A DNA stretch of 64,000 nt from Rosettibacter firmus (GTDB taxonomy: Bacteria; Bacteroidota; Ignavibacteria; Ignavibacteriales; Melioribacteraceae), in contig NZ_JAYKGJ010000003.1 of assembly GCF_036860695.1 (NCBI RefSeq), positions 286,750-350,749 on the forward strand. The letters run 5' to 3'. The notes beneath the pieces were generated by a model. The model saw only the letters and a program-made list of their open reading frames with translations. It was not told the DNA's origin and made no database searches. This document shows, piece by piece, positions 55,200 through 62,833 of the stretch. Both the position numbers and the translations under genes were made by a program. The number at the start of each line of letters is the position of its first letter. Positions within the stretch are counted from its first letter, which is position 1.

Positions 55200-56549
55200 A
55201 TGGCTCTTACCGGAAGAATTAGAAAATTAAAAGACAATACATTTAAAAGCGGTCCTGTAATTTACTGGATGCAAAGAGATCAAAGAGTAAATGATAACTG
55301 GGCTTTAATTTATGCCTACTCCAAAGCTCTCGAAAATGATGTACCATTAATTGTTACATTTAATTTAGTTTCATCTTTCTTAGGAGCAACAATACGTCAA
55401 TATTCTTTTATGATAGAAGGCTTAAAAAAAGTTAAGAAATACTGTGATGAACTTAATATAAACTTTCAGTTATTAGTTGGTAATCCAGAAGAAACAATTC
55501 CAGAATTTATTAAAGAATCTGATGCTTCGTTACTAATTGCAGATTTTAATCCTTTAAAGATTGTCAGACGCTGGAAAAAGCATGTTGCAGAAAAAATTAA
55601 TATACCATTTCATGAAGTTGATGCACATAATATAGTGCCATGTTTAATTGTTTCTAACAAACAAGAATTCTCTGCTTATACCATACGACCTAAAATTCAT
55701 AAACTTTTACCAGAATTTCTTGATGAATTTCCCACCATAAAAAAAATGAAAACAAATTATTTTGATAATAAAATTAATTGGAATGAACTTTATTCAAAAT
55801 TAAATGTTGATAAAAATGTAAAAGAAGTAAATTGGCTTTTACCAGGAGAAGATGAAGCATTTAATATGCTTGATTTATTTATCGAAGAAAAACTTCCTTA
55901 TTATGCAGAGAAAAGAAATGATCCTAACGAAGATGTTCTATCAAATCTATCACCATATTTACATTTTGGTCAAATTTCTGCTCAACGTGTAGCACTTGAA
56001 ATTTTAAAACGAACACAACATTCTAAATCTAAAGAATCTTTTCTCGAAGAGTTAATAGTAAGAAGAGAATTAGCAGATAATTTTTGTTACTTCAATAAAA
56101 AATATGATTCATTCGAAGGTTTTCCTTATTGGGCAAAACAAACATTAAATGAACATCGTAAAGATAAAAGAGAATATATTTACTCACTCAAAGAACTCGA
56201 AAATGCTCAAACACATGATGATCTCTGGAATGCTGCACAAATGGAAATTTTAAAAAAAGGAAAAATGCACAGTTACCTTAGAATGTACTGGGCAAAAAAA
56301 ATTTTACAATGGACAGATTCACCAGAAACTGCTTTAAAATATGCAATATATTTAAATGACAAATATGAGCTTGATGGAAGAGATCCAAATGGATATACTG
56401 GCATTGCCTGGTCAATTGGTGGAGTACACGATAGAGCCTGGGACGAAAAACCAATTTTTGGAAAAATTCGTTACATGAATTATAATGGATGTAAAAAAAA
56501 GTTTGACATTCTTAAATACACAAATAAAATTATGAAAGGTGAATTATGA
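55200..56549 (+). CDS. phr: Deoxyribodipyrimidine photolyase, class II
   Basis: Light-driven repair of cyclobutane pyrimidine dimers. 449 residues with the class II pattern: SGPVIYWMQRDQRVNDNWAL at the start of the antenna domain, SAYTIRPKIHKLLPEFL, LSPYLHFGQISAQRVALE, LIVRRELADNFCYF, and the end GIAWSIGGVHDRAWDEKPIF then GKIRYMNYNG. All parts of the FAD domain seem intact. Part of its 5' end (55245-55434) is the right copy of the 190-bp repeat. The stop overlaps the next ATG by 4 bp. Confidence 0.95.
   Translation: MALTGRIRKLKDNTFKSGPVIYWMQRDQRVNDNWALIYAYSKALENDVPLIVTFNLVSSFLGATIRQYSFMIEGLKKVKKYCDELNINFQLLVGNPEETIPEFIKESDASLLIADFNPLKIVRRWKKHVAEKINIPFHEVDAHNIVPCLIVSNKQEFSAYTIRPKIHKLLPEFLDEFPTIKKMKTNYFDNKINWNELYSKLNVDKNVKEVNWLLPGEDEAFNMLDLFIEEKLPYYAEKRNDPNEDVLSNLSPYLHFGQISAQRVALEILKRTQHSKSKESFLEELIVRRELADNFCYFNKKYDSFEGFPYWAKQTLNEHRKDKREYIYSLKELENAQTHDDLWNAAQMEILKKGKMHSYLRMYWAKKILQWTDSPETALKYAIYLNDKYELDGRDPNGYTGIAWSIGGVHDRAWDEKPIFGKIRYMNYNGCKKKFDILKYTNKIMKGEL
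55245..55434 (+). repeat. 190-bp direct repeat, right copy (inside the photolyase gene)
   Basis: Matches 50419-50608 with two base differences. The intact gene carries this copy, so the islet between the copies has not destroyed photolyase function. Confidence 0.95.
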
Positions 56550-57745
56550 AATACGCAATTCATAAAATCATTTTTTTATTCTTTGTACTTAATATTATTA
56601 TTAATGCTAAAACTAACTTACCTGAAAAAATTATTCTTAATTTAACAGACACTCCTTATAATAGCATTGCTATAACCTGGCAATCAAAACAAAAATATTC
56701 TAATCCACAGGTTCAATTTGCTATTTCAACAAAATGGATCGAATTCAAGAAGAATCTTTATTCTGTAAGTGCATCAATAGATTCATTAATTTCTGAAGAT
56801 GGTAAAATCACATACTTCTATTCGTCCATATTACAAAATTTATATGAGAACACACTTTATGTTTATCGTGTTGGTTCGGACACAATTTGGAGTGAATGGA
56901 ATCAATTTATTACAGCAAGTAAATCGAACCAGCCTTTTAAATTCGTTTACTTTGGCGATCCACAAAATGATATAAGAGAAGATGTATCAAGAATATTTCG
57001 CGAAGCTTTTCGTAGATGTCCAGATGCTTCATTCTGGCTCTTTGCAGGAGATTTAACTGATGAACCTGAACAGAGTCAATGGGATGAATGGTTCGAAGCT
57101 TCAGGTTTTATTCATAAAATGATTCCTTCAATAATGACTGTTGGCAATCACGATTTAACAATTGAATTAGTTGATGGCAAAAAGAAAAGAATTAATGATT
57201 ATATACTCTGGAAAAAAATGTTTACTCTTCCAGAAAATGGACTGGAAAATATGAAAGAGTCGGTCTATTATGTTGATTATCAGGGAGTTCGATTTATTGT
57301 TCTAAATTCAAATTATAATTTAGAAGAACAAGCACAGTGGTTAGATAAAATTTTATCTTCAAATAAAAATAAATGGACAATTGTAACATTTCATCATCCA
57401 GTTTATTCAACAGGTAGCGGTAGAGACAATTCAAAAACTCGTGATTCTTTTATGCCAATCTTCGATAAATATAAAGTTGATCTGGTTTTGCAGGGACACG
57501 ATCATACTTATGCAAGAACACATAAAATCAGAAATGGGAAAGTTAGTTCCAGTGGTACAGTCTATGTAACTTCTGTATCAGGTCCAAAACAGTACGACAC
57601 TAATCCAAACTATAAAGACTTACTGGCAAAATTGAATTCTTATGTTCAGCTCTATCAAGTAATATCTATTAATAATAATAAATTAAGTTACAAATCATAT
57701 ACTGTAAATGGTAAATTATTCGATGAGTTTGAATTAATAAAATGA
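56546..57745 (+). CDS. Exported metallophosphoesterase, purple acid phosphatase-like
   Basis: 399 residues with a signal peptide (IIFLFFVLNIIINA). An Fn3-like N-terminal domain (ILNLTDTPYNSIAITWQSKQ) precedes the phosphoesterase domain with the metal motifs FGDPQND, FAGDLTDE, TVGNHDL, FHHPVYSTG and LQGHDHTYAR, all in the right order. So it probably hydrolyses phosphate esters in the periplasm or outside. The start overlaps the photolyase stop, an unexpected pairing. Confidence 0.9.
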   Translation: MKYAIHKIIFLFFVLNIIINAKTNLPEKIILNLTDTPYNSIAITWQSKQKYSNPQVQFAISTKWIEFKKNLYSVSASIDSLISEDGKITYFYSSILQNLYENTLYVYRVGSDTIWSEWNQFITASKSNQPFKFVYFGDPQNDIREDVSRIFREAFRRCPDASFWLFAGDLTDEPEQSQWDEWFEASGFIHKMIPSIMTVGNHDLTIELVDGKKKRINDYILWKKMFTLPENGLENMKESVYYVDYQGVRFIVLNSNYNLEEQAQWLDKILSSNKNKWTIVTFHHPVYSTGSGRDNSKTRDSFMPIFDKYKVDLVLQGHDHTYARTHKIRNGKVSSSGTVYVTSVSGPKQYDTNPNYKDLLAKLNSYVQLYQVISINNNKLSYKSYTVNGKLFDEFELIK

Positions 57746-57752
57746 TCAAAAT

Positions 57753-57783
57753 AGAAAGCAAGACAATTACTGCCTTGCTTTCT
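57753..57783 (-). terminator. Hairpin terminator between convergent genes, overlapping the end of the TlpA-like gene
   Basis: Perfect 10-bp arms AGAAAGCAAG (57753-57762) and CTTGCTTTCT (57774-57783) around an 11-base loop. Read on the minus strand it is followed by TATTTTGATCATTTT. It can also serve the phosphoesterase gene on the other strand. The last five codons of the TlpA-like gene are inside the stem. Confidence 0.75.
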
Positions 57784-58255
57784 CTAAATACTTTTTAAAT
57801 TCCCCGTAAGATTTTTTACCCTCAATAAAATAAATCTGTTTTCCTTTTTTATCATAAATAAAAGTAGCTGGTATTGCACCACTCCATTTTTCATTCAATG
57901 TATTTATTAATTCTTCATCATTACTAAAAGAATTAACATAATTCTGAAAATTAGCATTATTTCTTTTAAGGAAAGGTTTTATCTTTGTTTCAATCTCTTC
58001 AGGAAAATCTACACTTATACCAACAAACTCAACATCTTTAAATTCATTTGATAATTTTACGATTGATGGAAATTCTTCACGGCATGGTACACACCATGTA
58101 GCCCAAACATTTAGAAACAAAATTTTCCCTTTTCTTTCTTTAATTAACTTTTGCAACTTAGGTTTATCTATTTTGTCAATCAGTATATCATTATCAATTA
58201 GATTAAACCCAATAACAAAAAAAATTGAAATCAAAAGAGCCAGAATTTTTTTCAT
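57767..58255 (-). CDS. TlpA/ResA-like thioredoxin-fold protein, exported
   Basis: 162 residues. A hydrophobic N-terminus (KKILALLISIFFVIGFNLI) is a signal or anchor; the redox motif CVPC is in NVWATWCVPCREEFPS near residue 52-67, and a cis-proline site in SGAIPATFIYDKKG. This type reduces periplasmic disulfides, including apocytochrome c heme sites, which would fit the cytochrome-rich genome. It lies 2 bp after the redoxin gene. Confidence 0.9.
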   Translation of the reverse strand: MKKILALLISIFFVIGFNLIDNDILIDKIDKPKLQKLIKERKGKILFLNVWATWCVPCREEFPSIVKLSNEFKDVEFVGISVDFPEEIETKIKPFLKRNNANFQNYVNSFSNDEELINTLNEKWSGAIPATFIYDKKGKQIYFIEGKKSYGEFKKYLEKARQ

Positions 58256-58257
58256 TA

Positions 58258-58839
58258 TCAGTTAACCCTTTTTATTGTACAACCAAATGCTTTTGTTTCA
58301 GTTGTTGATACTTTTTTTCCTGCTAATATTTCATTTAGAGCATTTCTTAAGTCTTCACTTTTTACTTCTTCTTCCTTTCTTGAATCATCAATTCTACCAT
58401 GATAGAGAATTTCGAATTCAGGATTCAGAACAAAAACTTCTGGGGTAACTTTAGCATTAAGTTTATCTGCTATTATATTGTTTACATCTTTTAGAATAAC
58501 AAAATTCAAATTATTCTCTTTTGCATGCTCTTTAATTTCATCGATGCTTTCCTGTTTATTTGAGTTAATTCCAATAAATGCTACTCCTTTGTTTTTAAAT
58601 TCTTCATACAATTTTTCCATTCTTGAATTATATGCATTTGAAACAGGACATTGAGTTGCAACAAAAATAATTACAATGGCTTTTGAGTTTTTAAAATCAT
58701 TTAATTGATACTCTTTCCCGTTATAGTCTTTCAACTTGAAATTTTCTACTTTCGTAACTGTATCGTCCGAAGCTTTTAAAAATGAATTTATAAGTAAGAA
58801 TAAAATTAATAGTGCGAAATTTTTATTTAATAATCTCAT
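58258..58839 (-). CDS. Exported redoxin (AhpC/TSA-like thioredoxin fold)
   Basis: 193 residues with a signal peptide (NFALLILFLLINSFLKA). The segment IVIIFVATQCPVSNAYNSRM has a single cysteine in a CPVS motif, as in a known group of periplasmic redoxins with the C-terminal ending AFGCTIKRV, also present here with a second cysteine. A thiol-peroxidase or electron-transfer role is possible; no assay-based function is known to me. Co-transcribed with the TlpA-like gene. Confidence 0.88.
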   Translation of the reverse strand: MRLLNKNFALLILFLLINSFLKASDDTVTKVENFKLKDYNGKEYQLNDFKNSKAIVIIFVATQCPVSNAYNSRMEKLYEEFKNKGVAFIGINSNKQESIDEIKEHAKENNLNFVILKDVNNIIADKLNAKVTPEVFVLNPEFEILYHGRIDDSRKEEEVKSEDLRNALNEILAGKKVSTTETKAFGCTIKRVN

Positions 58840-58997
58840 AGTTCCACCTCCAGTTGTTTATGAATGTTTTACAAAGATATAAATGTAATAAGATAGATGC
58901 TAAATATTATCAAAAAATAATTTGATATAATTTCATTAAAAGTAGAACTTTTATTTTAGAAAATTGTTTTTTATAAAAAATATGTAACGGGGAAAAC

Positions 58998-60428
58998 ATG
59001 AAATCTTATATCATTTTTTTTCTCGCTATAATCTCTGGTTGTAATTCTATTCCTGCACAATTAAAAATTGAAAATGCTTTCCCAAATTTAGTATTCGAAC
59101 AAGCAGTTGATATCCAGAGTTCAAATGATGGCACCAATAGATTATTTATAGTAACTCAGCGTGGTAAAATATTTGTCATAGAAAATAATCCAAATACTTC
59201 AACTGCAAATTTATTTCTTGATATTTCCGAAAAAGTTTTATATGGTGGAGAACAGGGTTTACTCGGTTTAGCATTTCATCCAGATTTTAAGAATAATGGA
59301 TATTTTTTTGTTGACTACACAACAAACAATCCTCGTCGAACAATCATTTCGCGTTTTAGAGTAAATAAAAATAATCCCAATGAAGCCGATAAAAACAGTG
59401 AATTAATTTTACTGGAAATTAATCAACCTTACTCAAACCATAATGGTGGTCAAATTGCTTTTGGTCCAGATGGTTATCTTTACATTTCTTTAGGTGATGG
59501 AGGTTCTGCAGGAGATCCACAAAATAATGCCCAAAATTTAAGATCACATCTTGGAAAAATTTTAAGAATAGATGTTAATAATTTATCAAACAATAAAAAT
59601 TATTCTATCCCTGATGATAATCCATTCAAAGGTAACACAAATGGTTTAAAAGAAGAAATTTATGCGTGGGGACTTAGAAACGTCTGGCGCTTTTGTTTCG
59701 ATAAATTAACTGGAAAGTTATGGGCTGCAGATGTTGGACAAAATTTATGGGAAGAAATTGACATTATTGAAAAAGGGAAAAATTATGGCTGGAGAATTAT
59801 GGAAGGACTTCATTGTTATAATCCAGAAACAAATTGCGATACAACAAATCTAACAATGCCAATCTGGGAATATGGTCACAATCAGGATGGTGGATATTCT
59901 ATAACAGGTGGTTATGTTTATCGAGGTAATAAAGTCAGTGAACTTTATGGAAAATATATTTATGCCGATTTTGTTTCTGGAAATATTTGGGCATTGGAAT
60001 ACAAGAATAATGTTGCTACGAATAAATTATTATTCAAAACCAATTACAATATTTCTACATTCGGAGTTGATGAAAATAATGAATTATATTTTGCAGACTA
60101 TACAGGAGGGAGGATTTATAAATTTGTATCTACTACAACTAAACTAAATAGATCTGAATATATTGAAGGATACCAGCTGAATCAAAATTATCCTAACCCA
60201 TTTAACTTTTCAACAATCATAAGTTTTATCTTAAATAAAATGAGTTTCATCACACTTAAAGTTTATGATATACTTGGTAAAGAAGTTGCAGTACTTACAA
60301 ATGGATACAAAAATCCAGGTAGTTATAATATAACTTTTGAAGGGAATAACATTAATTCTGGAATTTATTTTTACAGTTTATATACACCGTCAGGCATATT
60401 AACAAGAAAAATGATTATGGTAAAATAA
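58998..60428 (+). CDS. PQQ-type sugar/sorbosone dehydrogenase domain protein with T9SS sorting domain
   Basis: 476 residues. Signal peptide, then the GSDH six-bladed propeller pattern (GGEQGLLGLAFHPDFKNNGY, HNGGQIAFGPDGYLYISLGD, AWGLRNVWRF, NYGWRIMEG). The last 85 residues form a type A sorting domain (YQLNQNYPNPFNFSTIISF, VYDILGKEVAVL, GIYFYSLYTPSG, KMIMVK), which directs export by the type IX system and is a strong lineage hint. GGGGAA precedes the ATG. The sugar substrate is unknown. Confidence 0.92.
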   Translation: MKSYIIFFLAIISGCNSIPAQLKIENAFPNLVFEQAVDIQSSNDGTNRLFIVTQRGKIFVIENNPNTSTANLFLDISEKVLYGGEQGLLGLAFHPDFKNNGYFFVDYTTNNPRRTIISRFRVNKNNPNEADKNSELILLEINQPYSNHNGGQIAFGPDGYLYISLGDGGSAGDPQNNAQNLRSHLGKILRIDVNNLSNNKNYSIPDDNPFKGNTNGLKEEIYAWGLRNVWRFCFDKLTGKLWAADVGQNLWEEIDIIEKGKNYGWRIMEGLHCYNPETNCDTTNLTMPIWEYGHNQDGGYSITGGYVYRGNKVSELYGKYIYADFVSGNIWALEYKNNVATNKLLFKTNYNISTFGVDENNELYFADYTGGRIYKFVSTTTKLNRSEYIEGYQLNQNYPNPFNFSTIISFILNKMSFITLKVYDILGKEVAVLTNGYKNPGSYNITFEGNNINSGIYFYSLYTPSGILTRKMIMVK

Positions 60429-60494
60429 AGAAGAAATTCACTTTTTTATCATTAAGAACTTATTATAAATTGAGATGCTAATTCCAAATAAAAA

Positions 60495-61739
60495 CTATAA
60501 TAAGACTCTTGCTTTAATTGTCCCTGGAATTGCTTTTAATTCTTTCAAAATTTCTTTTGGATGTTCTTTACTATCTATATCAATAATTACATAGCCAATG
60601 TAAGGATCTGTCTGTAAATATTGAGCACCTATATTAAGTTTTCTTGCAGTAAAAACTTTTGTAATCCTGTTTAAAATTCCAGGACGGTTATGATGAATGT
60701 GGAGGTAACGTTGTTTATCTACATTAGGAGTTAAAGAAATTTCTACAAAATTAGTTGCCCCGATTGTTGAACCAATATCGCAATATTTAACCAATTTTTC
60801 TGATACTTCGAGAGCTATATTTTCCTGAGCTTCTACTGTACTACCTCCAATATGAGGAGTTAAAATTACATTTGGATATTTTTGAAGAACACAACTAAAG
60901 CCATCGCCATTAGAAACAGGTTCTTCAGGATAAACATCAATTGCTGCTCCATATAAATGTTTATTTTCAATTGCTTCTGCAAGATCATTCAAATTAACTA
61001 CAGTCCCTCTGGATGTATTAATCAAATAAGAGCCTTTCTTCATTAAACTCAATTCTCTTTTTGTAATCATATTTTTAGTTAATTCAGTTTCAGGTACATG
61101 AAGAGTAACAATATCTGAAATCTGTAAAAGTTCATCAAGCGAATTGCAAGCTTTGGCATTTCCAAGACTTAACTTTTTCACAATATCATAATAATAAACA
61201 TTCATTCCAAGACTTTCTGCAAGAATAGAAACCTGTGATCCAATATGACCATAACCTACAATTCCAATGTTTTTCCCTCTAACCTCGTATGAATTTTTTG
61301 CTTCTTTTAGCCATTTACCCTGATGTGCATAAAAATTTTTTTCCGGGATACCTCTTATTAAAAATATACATTCGCTAATTACTAATTCTGCAACCGATCT
61401 TGTATTAGAAAATGGAGCATTAAAAACTGGAATACCTCTCATTTTAGCAGTGTGTAAATCAACTTGATTTGTTCCTATGCTAAAACAACCAATAGCAATT
61501 AATTTCTTAGCATGTTTCAATACATCTTTAGTAATATTTGTCCTTGATCTTATACCAATTATATGGACATCTTTAATTTTTTCTATCAGATTTTCGTCAT
61601 GTAAAGCATGTTTTAGACATTCAACATTTGTATAGCCATTCTTCCTAAAATAATCCAATGCGTTTTCGTGGATGTTTTCCAACAAAAGTATTTTAATTTT
61701 TTCTTTTGGGTAAGATAATTTCTTGGTTTGAATATTCAT
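60495..61739 (-). CDS. serA: D-3-phosphoglycerate dehydrogenase, short type with ACT domain
   Basis: First step of serine synthesis. 414 residues, the E. coli length class. NAPFSNTRSVAELVISECI, the NAD loop GIVGYGHIGSQVSILAESLGM near residues 160-180, the catalytic arginine, glutamate and histidine in INTSRGTVVNLNDL, DVYPEEPVSNG and LTPHIGGSTVEAQENIALEV, and a C-terminal ACT domain (HIHHNRPGILNRITKVF) for serine feedback are all present. A long inverted repeat lies 68 bp upstream. Confidence 0.96.
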   Translation of the reverse strand: MNIQTKKLSYPKEKIKILLLENIHENALDYFRKNGYTNVECLKHALHDENLIEKIKDVHIIGIRSRTNITKDVLKHAKKLIAIGCFSIGTNQVDLHTAKMRGIPVFNAPFSNTRSVAELVISECIFLIRGIPEKNFYAHQGKWLKEAKNSYEVRGKNIGIVGYGHIGSQVSILAESLGMNVYYYDIVKKLSLGNAKACNSLDELLQISDIVTLHVPETELTKNMITKRELSLMKKGSYLINTSRGTVVNLNDLAEAIENKHLYGAAIDVYPEEPVSNGDGFSCVLQKYPNVILTPHIGGSTVEAQENIALEVSEKLVKYCDIGSTIGATNFVEISLTPNVDKQRYLHIHHNRPGILNRITKVFTARKLNIGAQYLQTDPYIGYVIIDIDSKEHPKEILKELKAIPGTIKARVLL

Positions 61740-61806
61740 ATTTAGAGTATGATGAATAATTATTGAAAATTATTATGCAAATATAAGAATGAATTGAATT
61801 AGATGT

Positions 61807-61847
61807 GATATTATGTTTTATAAATAAAATTGAATTAACATAATATC
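61807..61847. promoter_or_regulatory. Inverted repeat upstream of serA
   Basis: Perfect 11-bp arms GATATTATGTT (61807-61817) and AACATAATATC (61837-61847) with 19 bases between, about 70-110 bp before the serA start. The spacing suits a dimeric regulator over the promoter; a transcript hairpin is the other option. Confidence 0.45.
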
Positions 61848-61997
61848 TTTATATTCTTAATAAATTTTTAGTTCAACTTTTTATATTAAAATATAGATTT
61901 TATTTTATTGAGAAATATTTTTATTTAGAATCTCATCAATTTGGAAAATTTATTTATAAAAATTATATTTGTGCCTCAAAATTATGAGAACAAAAAA

Positions 61998-62069
61998 GGG
62001 CGCGTAGCTCAGGGGTAGAGCATTTGCCTTTTAAGCAAAGGGTCGGTGGTTCGAGCCCACCCGCGCTCA
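61998..62069 (+). tRNA. tRNA-Lys (anticodon TTT)
   Basis: A full cloverleaf can be drawn: acceptor GGGCGCG with CGCGCTC (one G-T pair), D stem GCTC/GAGC, anticodon stem TTTGC/GCAAA with loop CTTTTAA, T stem GGTGG/CCACC with loop TTCGAGC, discriminator A. The CCA end is not encoded. A terminator follows within 10 bases. Confidence 0.96.
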
Positions 62070-62078
62070 CAAAAATAA

Positions 62079-62104
62079 CAACCTGCATCCAAGCAGGTTT
62101 TTTA
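62079..62104 (+). terminator. Terminator after tRNA-Lys
   Basis: Stem AACCTGC (62080-62086) with GCAGGTT (62093-62099), loop ATCCAA, then a T run. Ends the single-gene tRNA transcript. Confidence 0.88.
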
Positions 62105-62143
62105 TTTCCAAAATTGCTTATCAATCTATTGTTCAGAACCCTC

Positions 62144-62212
62144 CTGATGCGGGTAAATTCAAGCCCACCTGTATTAAAAAAAAATATAACCTTCCTCCAG
62201 GCGATTTTTTTA
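62144..62212 (+). repeat. Decayed copy of the tRNA-Lys 3' end and terminator
   Basis: GGGTAAATTCAAGCCCACC (62151-62169) lines up with the T arm of the tRNA, and AACCTTCCTCCAGGCG followed by a T run (62188-62210) lines up with its terminator at the same distance. Reading both in one frame gives parallel peptides (RVGGSSPPAL and RVNSSPPVL). The 5' half of the tRNA is not recognisable. A tandem duplication or attachment-site scar is the likely cause. Confidence 0.5.
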
Positions 62213-62471
62213 AATTGAAATTGCCAAATCTATATGGAGTGAAAAATATCTTGGATCGGATAAAATGTTGCACAGACATTTTTGTCTGTGTTAAAAAAAT
62301 TAACACCTTCTCTACAATAATTTTAGCTTTACTATTTTATCCCCTTTTACCAGACTTACCCATCTGTGAAGAAACAACTCATTTTTTATGAAATGTTGAT
62401 AATATGGTTAGGTAAACTTGTTAGAAGTAAATAAATTCAATTCATTTCTTATATAAACTTCAATCCTATTT
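62213..62471. other. Non-coding stretch with one perfect hairpin
   Basis: Bases 62271-62290 form a perfect 8-bp stem CACAGACA/TGTCTGTG with a TTTT loop, followed on the plus strand by TTAAAAAAATT. No T run follows on either strand directly, so terminator function is doubtful. Nothing else is recognisable here. Confidence 0.5.
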
Positions 62472-62600
62472 TATATCATATAATTCATCGAATTAACTTT
62501 AGCCAAGAAGTTCTCGTTAGGCTTTTTAAGCCTATCGGACAATTCCACTATGGCCTGTCCCGACGAAGTCGGATTCGATTCATATTTAATATTGGCTTTT
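62472..62600. repeat. Tandem hairpin unit 1 with a split CRISPR repeat
   Basis: Most diverged of three units. It has weak versions of the two hairpins, then ACAATTCCACTATGG, a 20-bp insert at 62554-62573 with inner stem CCGAC-GAA-GTCGG, then TTCGATTCATA, which together rebuild the CRISPR repeat core. Confidence 0.85.
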
Positions 62601-62735
62601 TATCTCATATCATTTAATTCATCGAAGTGGCTTTAGCCACGAAGATCTCGATAGGCTGTTAAGTCTATCGGACAATTCCACTATGGCTTGTCCCGACGAA
62701 GTCGGATTCGATTCACACTTTAATATTAGCGTTTA
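62601..62735. repeat. Tandem hairpin unit 2 with a split CRISPR repeat
   Basis: 135 bp. Hairpins GTGGCTTTAGCCAC (62627-62640) and CGATAGGCT-GTTA-AGTCTATCG (62649-62670), then the CRISPR repeat core interrupted at the same place by a 20-bp insert (62687-62706) that differs from that of unit 1 at one base. The right half ends TTCGATTCACAC (one change). Confidence 0.88.
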
Positions 62736-62833
62736 TATCTCATATCATTTAAATCATCGAAGTGGCTTTAGCCACGAAGATCTCGATAGGCTGTTAAGCC
62801 TATCGGACAATTCCACTATGGTTCGATTCATAC
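62736..62833. repeat. Tandem hairpin unit 3, merging into the first CRISPR repeat
   Basis: Same start and the same two hairpins as unit 2 (second one perfect, 62784-62805), but the repeat core at 62807-62833 is not interrupted and forms the first repeat of the array. The right arm of the second hairpin runs into the first three bases of that repeat. Confidence 0.88.

Noticed and set aside
55200..57745. Photolyase and phosphoesterase as a functional DNA repair pair
   Set aside because: The phosphoesterase has a signal peptide and acts outside the cytosol, so the 4-bp overlap is not evidence for joint repair.
62024..62218. Open frame that begins inside the tRNA-Lys gene
   Set aside because: It overlaps the tRNA and its terminator; the frame is an accident of the tRNA and its decayed copy.
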